This document shows positions 1 through 6,289 of a stretch of 17,190 bases of DNA, piece by piece. Source of the stretch: Clostridia bacterium (GTDB lineage Bacteria; Bacillota; Clostridia; Christensenellales; UBA1242); contig JALOBO010000030.1 in NCBI GenBank assembly GCA_023228225.1, positions 1-17,190 of the forward strand, given 5' to 3'. The position numbers and the translations under genes are program-made. Numbering within the stretch: the first letter of the stretch is position 1; the number at the start of each line of letters is the position of its first letter. Under the pieces are notes generated by a model. It had not been told where the DNA came from, made no database searches, and worked only from the letters and a program-made list of their open reading frames with translations.

Positions 1-182
1 AAACAGTATCGTTTGTATACGGAGGTGTTCCACTTTTTAATTTTTTATAAAAAACATTTTCTCGCTCGCTCGCAAAATTCCAAAATTCTTCATACAAGTT
101 TTTAGTCTGCACTTTAATTTACCTCATATTATTTTATCAGAAAATTCAATATATTTCAATTGATATTTAATTTATGTAACTA
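1..182. other. AT-rich intergenic stretch with short repeats; no supported gene
   Basis: I cannot support a gene here. A plus-strand frame is open from the window edge to a stop near position 105, but its translation resembles nothing I know and no start is visible. Three small structures can be seen: a possible half hairpin at 1-31, a CTCG tetranucleotide repeated three times at 61-73, and a tandem 8-bp repeat at 73-88. The rest is AT-rich and leads into the promoter of the next gene. Confidence 0.5.
61..88. repeat. Short tandem repeats: (CTCG)x3 followed by two copies of CAAAATTC
   Basis: Positions 61-72 are three exact copies of CTCG plus one extra C, and 73-88 are two exact copies of CAAAATTC. 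The GC-rich tetranucleotide stands out in otherwise AT-rich DNA. Such tracts can vary in copy number by slippage, but no function is implied. Confidence 0.7.
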
Positions 183-211
183 TTGAAAATTAATTAATAA
201 TATGATATAAT
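183..211 (+). promoter_or_regulatory. Sigma-A-type promoter of the unknown plus-strand gene
   Basis: The -35 box TTGAAA (183-188) is separated by exactly 17 bp from a perfect -10 box TATAAT (206-211). A TG one base before the -10 (203-204) makes it an extended -10 promoter. Transcription should start near 218, about 20 bases before the ATG at 239. The match to the vegetative consensus is strong, which argues that the gene is expressed on its own. Confidence 0.8.
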
Positions 212-238
212 TATATATTATTTTATAGGAGTTATAAT

Positions 239-1009
239 ATGAAAATAAATTATTCATTAAATCACAAATTATCTAATACAATTATTTTCATGGATTACAG
301 TTCGCCATTTTTAAATCATACAAATTCTGGAAGTCTAGTAAATTATAACATTGAGGGTAAAATTAAACAAGAATATAGCACTATACTTTTGCCTGCTTTG
401 CCTATTGCCCGTATTATTTGCATGAGTAATAAATTTGCTTTACTAGCCTTTACATACGCAAATTGGAATGGTTATGTACACACTAATGTAGAAGCGATTG
501 AAATTGAAAAATTAATAAATTTTGTATTTTTAAGTGATTTAATAAATGACATGCAGAAATCCGGTGCAATTCTATTATCAGAAGAAGAGTTGTTTAGCAC
601 GGAAAAACGTAACGGGCATTTATTTATAAATACCGACTACGGATTAAAAGATGTCACCCCACAAAGCATTTTATTTACTAATTATAATATTGCTTTGGTA
701 GCACCTGCATTAAACGGAAAAGCAAACCTTAATCAAATATATATTACAAAAAACAAAAAAATTAACGGGCATAGTCCTATTATCCTAGAACAAAGTAAAT
801 ACACAGTAGAACAAGTAAATAATTTAACACTTGAAAATTGTTTAAATAATATTTTTGATAACACGCGGTTATTTAATAATAATTATATAAAGTCGTTGGT
901 TAAAAAAGCCAGCGAATATAATTATAATAATGAAGAAAAAACCAAATTCCTATATATTGCTTATGAAAAACTCGCTAAGCAAAAACATGAGGAATCAATG
1001 ATATTATAA
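239..1009 (+). CDS. Hypothetical protein, 256 residues, family not recognised
   Basis: I do not recognise this protein. The ATG has a good ribosome binding site (AGGAG at 227-231, 7-base spacing) and a near-consensus promoter upstream, so it is likely a real, independently transcribed gene. The product is rich in Asn, Lys, Ile and Leu, has no convincing signal peptide or membrane segment, and should be cytosolic. A hydrophobic stretch near residues 48-75 is followed by a mixed region, and the C-terminal third (about residues 205-250) is Asn/Lys/Glu-rich and probably helical. I see no catalytic motif, Cys pair or nucleotide-binding loop. It is more AT-rich than the ribosomal genes, consistent with relaxed codon use or later acquisition. 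It faces rplQ tail to tail across a shared terminator, so it is not part of the ribosomal operon. Confidence 0.75.
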   Translation: MKINYSLNHKLSNTIIFMDYSSPFLNHTNSGSLVNYNIEGKIKQEYSTILLPALPIARIICMSNKFALLAFTYANWNGYVHTNVEAIEIEKLINFVFLSDLINDMQKSGAILLSEEELFSTEKRNGHLFINTDYGLKDVTPQSILFTNYNIALVAPALNGKANLNQIYITKNKKINGHSPIILEQSKYTVEQVNNLTLENCLNNIFDNTRLFNNNYIKSLVKKASEYNYNNEEKTKFLYIAYEKLAKQKHEESMIL

Positions 1010-1035
1010 ATTGTAATCATATATAAATATAAACT

Positions 1036-1071
1036 CAATAAAAATAAAGGCCTAAGCCTTTATTTTTATTG
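1036..1071. terminator. Bidirectional intrinsic terminator between the unknown gene and rplQ
   Basis: Two perfectly complementary 16-base arms (1036-1051 and 1056-1071) enclose a CTAA loop. The inner stem is AAAGGC/GCCTTT and the outer stem is A/T only, so on either strand the hairpin is followed by a T-rich tail. It lies in the 70-bp gap between two convergent stop codons and should end transcription from both sides. Confidence 0.88.
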
Positions 1072-1079
1072 TTTAATAA

Positions 1080-1592
1080 TTATACTAACTCAATTATTAC
1101 CATTTCGGCGCTGTCGCCCCGTCTTGCACCAAGTTTAATAATGCGGGTGTAACCGCCACCTTGTCCTGATACTTCGGTACGCTGTGCGTATTTAGGTGCA
1201 TAAACATTAAATATTTTTTCTAATAGCGGATTTTTAATATCCTTAGTGCGTGCGATAAAATCTTTTTTAGGTTCCTTTGGCAAACGCTGTTCTTGTATAT
1301 CATATAAGTGTGCCATAAGTTCACGGCGAACATTAAGTTTATTAATACCATCATTAACAACTTCTACGCTAGACTTTACGCCTTTACTATCAGTGACTTC
1401 TTTGGTTACTTTTACAGTATCCTGGTAAGACTTTATGGCAAGAGTAAGAAATTTTTCTGCCACGCTCTGTACAGATTCTGCACGAGCAGCGGTGGTTTCA
1501 ATTTTGCCGAGCCAAAAAAGTTGAGTAACTTGATTGTAAATAACAGCCATACGATCTTTGTGAGACATGTTTAATTTTTTAATTTTTGGCAT
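1080..1592 (-). CDS. rplQ: 50S ribosomal protein L17, enlarged form
   Basis: L17 of the large ribosomal subunit. The conserved parts are present: the N-terminal region with IETTAARAE (about residues 31-39), VAEKFLTLA (44-52), and the C-terminal GGYTRIIKLGARRGD followed by the IIELV end. At 170 residues it is much longer than the roughly 115-130 usual in Bacillota. Compared with my recollection of B. subtilis L17, the extra length is about 30 residues after the TLA motif (54-84), roughly 14 around residues 100-120, and a few before GGYTR. The ATG has a clear AAGGAG site, which overlaps the rpoA stop. It is the last gene of the cluster and is followed by the hairpin terminator. Confidence 0.96.
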   Translation of the reverse strand: MPKIKKLNMSHKDRMAVIYNQVTQLFWLGKIETTAARAESVQSVAEKFLTLAIKSYQDTVKVTKEVTDSKGVKSSVEVVNDGINKLNVRRELMAHLYDIQEQRLPKEPKKDFIARTKDIKNPLLEKIFNVYAPKYAQRTEVSGQGGGYTRIIKLGARRGDSAEMVIIELV

Positions 1593-1607
1593 TTTAGTAT
1601 TTCTCCT

Positions 1608-2561
1608 TTACTCTTCTTCATTCTTTAAACTTAATCCATAACTTTCAAGTTTTTTAACTACTTCGTCCAAAGATTTTAAGCCTAAGTTTCTAACTTTTAA
1701 CATATCTTCGCGTAATTTTTTTGTAAGATCTTCAACTGTGTTAATATTAGCACGCTTTAAGCAGTTATAACTTCGCACTGAAAGATCCATATCTTCTATG
1801 CTCATTTCTAGTACTTTTTGTTGTTTGTCTTCTTCTCTGTTCACAAGAATGTCCATATTGCTCATTGAATCAACAAGTGATACAAATAAACCTATATGAT
1901 CTTGAATAATTTTTGCAGATAAACTAATTGCTTCTCTACCCGAAAGCGAACCGTTTGTTTCTACTTCAATTGTAAGTTTGTCAAAATCAACGCTTTGTCC
2001 TACACGAGTACTTTCAACATTATAATTAACTTTTTTAACAGGCGTGTAGATAGAATCTACTGCAATAAATCCAATAGGATCATCTTCTGACTTATTTAAA
2101 TCGGAAGGAACATATCCTCTACCTCTACCTACTAAAATTTCCATTTCAAGTTCTGCTCCATCGTCCATTGTACAAATATGAAGATCAGGATTTAAAATTT
2201 CAACTTGTTCATCATGTTCAATATCAGAAGCAAGTATCTCGCCTGCGCCTTTTTTGTTAATTCGCATTGTAGTTTTAAAAGTGGATTCCACACTAGTTGT
2301 TTTTAAAATAAGTGTCTTGATATTTAAAACAATATCTGTAACATCTTCGGTAACGCCTTTAATACTTGAAAATTCATGCTGAACGCCCTGAATTCTTAAA
2401 GCCTGTGCGGCCGCACCGGGTAAAGATGATAAAAGTACGCGTCTTAAACAGTTGCCAAGTGTAATACCAAAACCTCTTTCCAGCGGTTCTACAATAAACC
2501 TTGCAAAAGTATGGTTATCGTTTTCTTCACAAACAATTCTTGGCTTTTCTATTTCCATCAT
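1608..2561 (-). CDS. rpoA: DNA-directed RNA polymerase subunit alpha
   Basis: Alpha subunit of RNA polymerase; the N-terminal domain dimerises and nucleates assembly with beta and beta', and the C-terminal domain contacts upstream DNA and activators. The 317-residue length is normal. Family signatures include [17 protein letters not shown] near the start, SSLPGAAA, the middle VGRGRGYVP segment, and the C-terminal [10 protein letters not shown] and [10 protein letters not shown] helix-hairpin-helix region. Two ATG codons are adjacent; I took the first, whose product aligns with the usual M-x-EIEKP start, with AGGAGG 11 bases upstream. It lies 38 bp after rpsD and 15 bp before rplQ, the standard alpha-operon position. 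Confidence 0.98.
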   Translation of the reverse strand: MMEIEKPRIVCEENDNHTFARFIVEPLERGFGITLGNCLRRVLLSSLPGAAAQALRIQGVQHEFSSIKGVTEDVTDIVLNIKTLILKTTSVESTFKTTMRINKKGAGEILASDIEHDEQVEILNPDLHICTMDDGAELEMEILVGRGRGYVPSDLNKSEDDPIGFIAVDSIYTPVKKVNYNVESTRVGQSVDFDKLTIEVETNGSLSGREAISLSAKIIQDHIGLFVSLVDSMSNMDILVNREEDKQQKVLEMSIEDMDLSVRSYNCLKRANINTVEDLTKKLREDMLKVRNLGLKSLDEVVKKLESYGLSLKNEEE

Positions 2562-2599
2562 AAAATAAATATCCTCCTAAAAAATTGACATATTCAAAA

Positions 2600-3220
2600 T
2601 TATTTTGAGTACAATTCTACAATTAAGTGTTCTTGTATGCTTAAATCAATATCATCACGACCAGGTAAGGCTAAGACTTTGCCTTCAAGTTTGTCAGTGT
2701 TAAATTCTAACCATTTTGGCATAATAATTTTAGCATCTTTTAATTGCTTAAACATTTCAAGTTCACGTTTATTTTCTTTAACTGCAATAACATCATTAAG
2801 TGCAACTCGATATGAAGGTATATTAACGTTTTTTCCGTTAACATTAATTTGACCATGGCTGACAATTTGACGGCTTTCGGCACGACTTGCGCCAATACCC
2901 ATACGATATACTACATTATCAAGTCTTCGTTCTAATAGTGACAACATATGTTCGCCGGTAACGAATTTTGAATTTGCAGACTCATCATAGTATTTACGGA
3001 ACGAAACTTCATTAACGCCGTATGCTCTTTTAACTTTTTGTTTTTCTCTAAGTTGGTTCCCGTATTCTGTAACTTTTTTACGCGATGTTCCATGTTGACC
3101 CGGAACAACCGCCGAACGCTCCATGGCGCATTTTTTTGTAAGGCATCTTTCACCTTTTAAAAATAATTTACAACCTTCACGCCTACATAAGCGACAATCA
3201 GGTCCTGTATAAGTTGACAT
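2600..3220 (-). CDS. rpsD: 30S ribosomal protein S4, zinc-binding form
   Basis: Primary 16S rRNA-binding protein that starts assembly of the 30S body and helps form the mRNA entry channel. It has 206 residues, normal for S4. The N-terminal domain has Cys at 9, 12, 26 and 31, the pattern of the zinc-containing form known from Thermus. VPGQHG and the S4 RNA-binding domain (ERRLDNVVYRMG through INVNGKNVNIPSYRV) follow. AAGGAG lies 9 bases before the ATG. Its place between rpsK and rpoA matches Clostridia rather than Bacillus. S4 is the autoregulator of this gene set in several bacteria; no S4 leader structure was identified here. Confidence 0.98.
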   Translation of the reverse strand: MSTYTGPDCRLCRREGCKLFLKGERCLTKKCAMERSAVVPGQHGTSRKKVTEYGNQLREKQKVKRAYGVNEVSFRKYYDESANSKFVTGEHMLSLLERRLDNVVYRMGIGASRAESRQIVSHGQINVNGKNVNIPSYRVALNDVIAVKENKRELEMFKQLKDAKIIMPKWLEFNTDKLEGKVLALPGRDDIDLSIQEHLIVELYSK

Positions 3221-3238
3221 ATTTTTCTTCTCCTTATT

Positions 3239-3628
3239 TTATGTTCTTCTGCGTTTAGGTGGGCGACAACCATTATGTGGAATTGGTGATACATCTTCAA
3301 TTAATGTAACATCAAGTTCTGCGGTTTGAAGTGCCCTAATTGCTGATTCTCTACCATTTCCAGGTCCTTTAACAAATACTTCAACGCTTTTTAAACCGTG
3401 CTCTTTTGCTGTTTTAGCGGCTTTTTCAGATGCTTGTTGGGCCGCAAACGGGGTGCTTTTTCTAGAACCCTTAAAACCTTGTGCTCCAGCACTTGACCAC
3501 GCAATAGCATTGCCCGCTTCATCGGTAATTGTTATTAAAGTATTATTAAATGACGCATTGATATAGGCGCGACCTTTATCAATATTTTTTGTAACTCTCT
3601 TTTTAGAGGTCTTTTTAGTAACTGCCAT
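3239..3628 (-). CDS. rpsK: 30S ribosomal protein S11
   Basis: Protein of the 30S platform, next to S6, S18 and S7 and near the E-site mRNA. It has 129 residues, the usual length. Diagnostic segments are [16 protein letters not shown] near the N terminus, [20 protein letters not shown] in the middle, and the nearly invariant C-terminal [14 protein letters not shown]. The gene lies 17 bp after rpsM and 18 bp before rpsD, with its own GGAG site, so it is co-transcribed with both. Confidence 0.98.
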   Translation of the reverse strand: MAVTKKTSKKRVTKNIDKGRAYINASFNNTLITITDEAGNAIAWSSAGAQGFKGSRKSTPFAAQQASEKAAKTAKEHGLKSVEVFVKGPGNGRESAIRALQTAELDVTLIEDVSPIPHNGCRPPKRRRT

Positions 3629-3645
3629 TTAGTTTCTCCTTTTAA

Positions 3646-4023
3646 TTACTTAGTTTCTTTTTTAGTTTTAGCAATAGTCATACGAGGTCCCTTACAGGTT
3701 CTAGCATTGCTACGAGTATTTTGACCATGCACAGGCAAACCTTTGCGATGGCGAATGCCACGGTAACTGCCTATTTCTATCAAATTCTTAATGTTTAGGC
3801 TAACTTCTTTTCTAAGATCGCCTTCAACAGTTAAATTCTTTTCAATATACTCACGAATTTTTGCAACATCGTTTTCATCGAGATCTTTTACACGAATATC
3901 TGGGCTGATATTAACGGCTTTTAAAATTTCTCTTGATTTAGTAAGCCCAACACCATAAATATAACATAGCCCAATTTCTATTCTTTTTTCTCTTGGTAAA
4001 TCTACACCGGATATACGAGCCAT
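3646..4023 (-). CDS. rpsM: 30S ribosomal protein S13
   Basis: Protein of the 30S head that contacts the P-site tRNA and forms bridges to the 50S subunit. It has 125 residues. It opens with [13 protein letters not shown], has [14 protein letters not shown] in the helix-hairpin-helix region, and carries [18 protein letters not shown] with a basic tail. GGAGG lies shortly before the ATG. It is the first gene after the 167-bp gap that follows rpmJ, where an internal promoter or control site could sit. Confidence 0.98.
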   Translation of the reverse strand: MARISGVDLPREKRIEIGLCYIYGVGLTKSREILKAVNISPDIRVKDLDENDVAKIREYIEKNLTVEGDLRKEVSLNIKNLIEIGSYRGIRHRKGLPVHGQNTRSNARTCKGPRMTIAKTKKETK

Positions 4024-4105
4024 TTTGATCCTCCAAATTATTTTTTATTTCTTTTGTTTTGTTTAAATTATATTTTGTTTAATTGTATAATTAATTGTAT
4101 AGGTA

Positions 4106-4120
4106 AATGAATAATTCATT
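4106..4120. repeat. Perfect 7-bp inverted repeat (AATGAAT-1-ATTCATT)
   Basis: Two exactly complementary 7-base arms surround one central base in the rpmJ-rpsM gap. It could be a dimeric operator-type site on DNA, but the loop is too short for an RNA hairpin without losing base pairs. In AT-rich DNA such a match may also be chance. Confidence 0.4.
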
Positions 4121-4152
4121 CAGCCGCCCCACACAAAGAACTTGCAAATAAA

Positions 4153-4183
4153 TTAATTAAAGTGGAAAAACCTTAATTAAAGT
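4153..4183. repeat. Direct repeat: two copies of an 11-bp sequence, 20 bp apart
   Basis: On the plus strand TTAATTAAAGT occurs at 4153-4163 and again at 4173-4183, exactly, directly downstream of the rpmJ stop. The 20-bp period puts both copies close to the same face of the helix (about two turns). Each copy contains the palindrome TTAATTAA. Function is unknown. Confidence 0.6.
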
Positions 4184-4190
4184 CCTAGTT

Positions 4191-4307
4191 TTAGCCTTGG
4201 CGTTGTTTGTGTTTCTTGTATTTTGAACAAATAACCATGACAACACCATTTCTTTTAATCACTTTACAACTGTCACAAATAGGTTTTACAGATGGTCTAA
4301 CTTTCAT
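4191..4307 (-). CDS. rpmJ: 50S ribosomal protein L36
   Basis: Smallest protein of the large subunit, a zinc ribbon that organises 23S rRNA near the L6 and L16 side of the subunit. The 38-residue product begins [19 protein letters not shown] and ends KKHKQRQG. Zinc ligands are Cys11, Cys14, Cys27 and His33, the standard C-C-C-H set, so this is the zinc-containing form. The C-x5-H spacing matches what I recall of E. coli L36, while many Bacillota have C-x4-H. AGGAG lies 8 bases before the ATG. It follows infA by 21 bp, the usual order. Confidence 0.97.
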   Translation of the reverse strand: MKVRPSVKPICDSCKVIKRNGVVMVICSKYKKHKQRQG

Positions 4308-4328
4308 AATTCTAACTCCTGTTTTGTT

Positions 4329-4550
4329 TTAATTTTTATCTCGATATGTTATGCGTCCTTTTGTGAGGTCATAAGGAGACATTTCAATTTTTACTTTGTC
4401 GCCTACAATTACGCGAATATAGTTCATTCTTAGTTTTCCTGCAATATAACCGGTAATAATGTGTCCACTTGCCAACTTTATTTTAAAAGTTGCATTTGGA
4501 AGCACTTCGGTTATTACGCCTTCGGTTTCGATGACATCTTCCTTACTCAC
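4329..4550 (-). CDS. infA: Translation initiation factor IF-1
   Basis: IF-1 binds the A site of the 30S subunit and works with IF-2 and IF-3 during initiation. The 73-residue product is a single OB-fold: it opens [10 protein letters not shown], contains [14 protein letters not shown] and the signature [15 protein letters not shown], and ends [14 protein letters not shown] chose the GTG at 4548-4550 because the homology begins there and GGAGG lies 7 bases upstream. The frame is open further upstream to 4655, but that part has no relation to IF-1 and overlaps the KOW gene. The GTG start may lower its translation relative to neighbours. Confidence 0.97.
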   Translation of the reverse strand: MSKEDVIETEGVITEVLPNATFKIKLASGHIITGYIAGKLRMNYIRVIVGDKVKIEMSPYDLTKGRITYRDKN

Positions 4551-4557
4551 AAAATTT

Positions 4558-4562
4558 CCTCC
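4558..4562 (-). promoter_or_regulatory. Ribosome binding site that fixes the GTG start of infA
   Basis: GGAGG on the minus strand, 7 bases before the GTG at 4548-4550. This spacing is ideal and decides against the longer open frame. Confidence 0.85.
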
Positions 4563-4572
4563 GCTAAAATTG

Positions 4573-4854
4573 TTATATATTTTTATCCAAAGCTTCTGCA
4601 CATTTTTTGATTGCGCTGTAAATTTCGGAATCAAATATCTTTTTTTTATTTGCAATTTTTTCTTTTATTGCACTTAATAATAGATTGGTTACTATTACAT
4701 GTTTACTGTTTTTTATTTTTGGGTGATTAAGTTTTTTTGCTTGTCCGTTTACAAGTGTAATGTTTTCGCCTTGTATGGAATAAACCATATAAAGTTCACC
4801 GCAATCTCGTCCTGCTTTGGATATAACTAAATTTCCTATTTCTATTTTGTTCAT
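4573..4854 (-). CDS. KOW-domain RNA-binding protein (L14e/L6e/L27e-like)
   Basis: Small 93-residue protein. The N-terminal half (about residues 3-55) looks like the KOW/SH3-like fold of the archaeal and eukaryotic L14e family: it begins [19 protein letters not shown], then [11 protein letters not shown] and [10 protein letters not shown]. The C-terminal part is Lys-rich and probably helical. Genes of this kind commonly lie between map and infA in Clostridia and related Bacillota, and the context implies a role with the ribosome or RNA, but the function is not established. I chose the ATG at 4854, preceded by GAGTGGAGAGT, over an in-frame GTG three codons upstream that has no binding site. It is 14 bp after map and 22 bp before infA. 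Confidence 0.85.
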   Translation of the reverse strand: MNKIEIGNLVISKAGRDCGELYMVYSIQGENITLVNGQAKKLNHPKIKNSKHVIVTNLLLSAIKEKIANKKKIFDSEIYSAIKKCAEALDKNI

Positions 4855-4868
4855 ACTCTCCACTCAAA

Positions 4869-5609
4869 TTAAAGTGTTAATATATCGCAACCATTCTTAG
4901 TAACTATAACAGTATTTTCATAATGTGCTGATGGCTTATGGTCCTGAGATTCAATTGTCCAATTGTCGTCCCACATAAACACATAACGCTGACCTAAATT
5001 AATCATTGGTTCGATCGCTATGGCTTGATTTTCTTGTAAAGTAGCACCTGTGCCTGACTTGCCGTAATTTGGAATTGCTGGGTCTTCGTGTACTGAGGTG
5101 CCAATGCCGTGTCCTGTAAGTTCTCTAACAACTGAAAATCCGTGCTGTTCGGCGTAAACTTGAATTGCATTTGCTACATCGCCTATTTTCGCACCCGCCT
5201 TTAAAAATTTAATACCTTCAAAAAAGGATTGCTCTGTAACTTGTATAAGTTTTAATACTTCATCGCTTACTTTCCCTACCGGAAATGTTCTTGCTGCATC
5301 GCCATTATAACCTTTGTAACTGGCTCCTATATCAATGCTTATTATGTCACCATCTTTAAGCGCCACTTTACTGGGTATGCCATGTACTACTTGACTGTTA
5401 ATTGAAGTGCAAATTGCTGCTGGATACCCATCATAACCTTTAAAACAAGGTTTGCAACCTTTCGAAACAATATATGCTTCCGCAATTTTGTTCAACTCGG
5501 CTGTTGTTATTCCAACGCGTACTTTGCCTTGTAAAAGTTTCAGCGTTTCGCCTACTACTTTACCTGCAAACCTCATGCACTGGTCTTCCTTTTCGGTTTT
5601 TATTATCAT
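4869..5609 (-). CDS. map: Methionine aminopeptidase, type I
   Basis: Removes the initiator methionine from new proteins in the cytosol, using two metal ions. At 246 residues it is a normal type I enzyme without an N-terminal extension. The five metal ligands are visible: Asp93 (in SIDIG), Asp104 (in GDAARTF), His167 (in GHGIG), Glu200 (in IAIEPM) and Glu231 (in HYENT). His76 in VHGIP and His174 are the usual substrate-binding histidines. The start at 5609 gives the usual MI-x-KT-x-x-E N terminus but overlaps adk by 50 bp, with GGAG 12 bases upstream. A second ATG at 5576 has an AAGGAAG site 8 bases upstream and would shorten the overlap to 17 bp, so the start is somewhat uncertain. Confidence 0.96.
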   Translation of the reverse strand: MIIKTEKEDQCMRFAGKVVGETLKLLQGKVRVGITTAELNKIAEAYIVSKGCKPCFKGYDGYPAAICTSINSQVVHGIPSKVALKDGDIISIDIGASYKGYNGDAARTFPVGKVSDEVLKLIQVTEQSFFEGIKFLKAGAKIGDVANAIQVYAEQHGFSVVRELTGHGIGTSVHEDPAIPNYGKSGTGATLQENQAIAIEPMINLGQRYVFMWDDNWTIESQDHKPSAHYENTVIVTKNGCDILTL

Positions 5610-6225
5610 TACTTTTTACTGCTCCAATAATTTTTTGCACTTTTTTGTACACTGTATCGGGTTTTAAATTTGCATTAACAGTGTTTAGTTTATGTTGTAC
5701 TGTGTAATACTGTTTTAATGGTTCGTTGTGATTTTTAAAAACCTCAATTCTGTGCTTAATGATATCGTAATTGTCGTCCGTTCGCTTTACTAATTCACCG
5801 CCACATAAGTTACATACTTTTATCTCGGCTGGCTCATCTGCTGGTTTAAGTTTACCGCAATCCTTGCAAACATACCTATTCATAAGTCTTGAAATTACGG
5901 TATTGTCGGTAACATTTAAAAATAACACCGTATCTACATCAAAAAATTTTTCTAAGTCAATTGCTTGCTCTATTGTTCGTGGAATACCATCTAAAATGTA
6001 GCCATTAGCAGGGTTGTTTTTTATATGCTCTTTAAGTAGAGTAAACACTAATTCATCGGATACTAAATCGCCATTAGACAAATCAATGTTGTGGGCTTTA
6101 AGTAGCGTGTCATTTTTTCTAAGTAAATTGCCTGTTGAAATATGCATTAATCCATATTCATTTTCAAGTTTTCCACCTACAAAACTTTTTCCGCTACCCG
6201 GACTGCCTAGTAAAACAATGTTCAT
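5560..6225 (-). CDS. adk: Adenylate kinase with zinc lid, divergent P-loop
   Basis: Interconverts ATP plus AMP and two ADP in the cytosol. The 221-residue product has a P-loop GSPGSGKS (7-14), STGNLLR (30-36), DGIPRT (79-84) and a lid with Cys120, Cys123, Cys138 and Cys141 for zinc. The arginines expected at the active site are at 36, 83, 113, 117, 148 and 159, so it is probably active. Unusual points: the P-loop reads GKSF instead of GKGT, Asp of STGD is Asn, the lid has 14 rather than about 16 residues between the Cys pairs and lacks the TYH segment, and about 20 extra residues at the C terminus overlap map. The start at 6225 is set by GGAG and homology. Confidence 0.95.
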   Translation of the reverse strand: MNIVLLGSPGSGKSFVGGKLENEYGLMHISTGNLLRKNDTLLKAHNIDLSNGDLVSDELVFTLLKEHIKNNPANGYILDGIPRTIEQAIDLEKFFDVDTVLFLNVTDNTVISRLMNRYVCKDCGKLKPADEPAEIKVCNLCGGELVKRTDDNYDIIKHRIEVFKNHNEPLKQYYTVQHKLNTVNANLKPDTVYKKVQKIIGAVKSNDNKNRKGRPVHEVCR

Positions 6226-6257
6226 AATCACTCCGAATTGCTGTATAAGCAAAATTT

Positions 6258-6286
6258 ATTATACCACAGGGTGCTATTAAAAGCAA
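6258..6286 (-). promoter_or_regulatory. Internal promoter upstream of adk
   Basis: On the minus strand TTGCTT (6281-6286) is followed after exactly 17 bp by a perfect TATAAT (6258-6263), and TGG directly before the -10 box makes it an extended -10. It sits in the 64-bp secY-adk gap. Transcription would start near 6251, about 26 bases before the adk ATG and just past the upstream in-frame ATG at 6252, which therefore cannot be the start on this transcript. It would let adk, map and the downstream genes be expressed apart from the spc part. Confidence 0.7.
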
Positions 6287-6289
6287 GTT

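Larger units (their letters stand above)
4024..4190 (-). promoter_or_regulatory. rpmJ-rpsM intergenic region with repeats and a weak promoter-like element
   Basis: This is the largest gap in the cluster. Read on the minus strand it holds two exact copies of ACTTTAATTAA spaced 20 bp apart, then a GC-richer patch near 4121-4132, then a perfect 7-bp inverted repeat (4106-4120), and finally a TATAAT (4067-4072) about 45 bases before the rpsM ATG. No good -35 box lies at the right distance, so the promoter is only possible. I see no clear intrinsic terminator. The region may tune the rpsM-rplQ part of the operon; this is inference. Confidence 0.4.

Noticed and set aside
1..105. Plus-strand open frame running in from the left edge
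   Set aside because: About 34 codons with no visible start, no known similarity and simple repeats inside; it may be a gene end but cannot be supported.
2932..3153. Second open frame on the minus strand inside rpsD
   Set aside because: It is an overlapping frame of a well-conserved gene, with no recognisable product.
4067..4095. Full sigma-A promoter before rpsM
   Set aside because: The TATAAT is perfect, but no hexamer at 16-18 bp matches TTGACA in more than three positions, so it is kept only as a possible element.
4551..4655. Longer IF-1 starting at 4655
   Set aside because: The extra 35 residues lie mostly inside the KOW gene and match nothing; the GTG at 4548-4550 has GGAGG at 7 bases and begins the IF-1 homology.
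6226..6252. Longer adenylate kinase starting at the ATG at 6252
   Set aside because: The added nine residues are unrelated to the family, the ATG at 6225 has the GGAG site, and the internal promoter would start transcription at about 6251.
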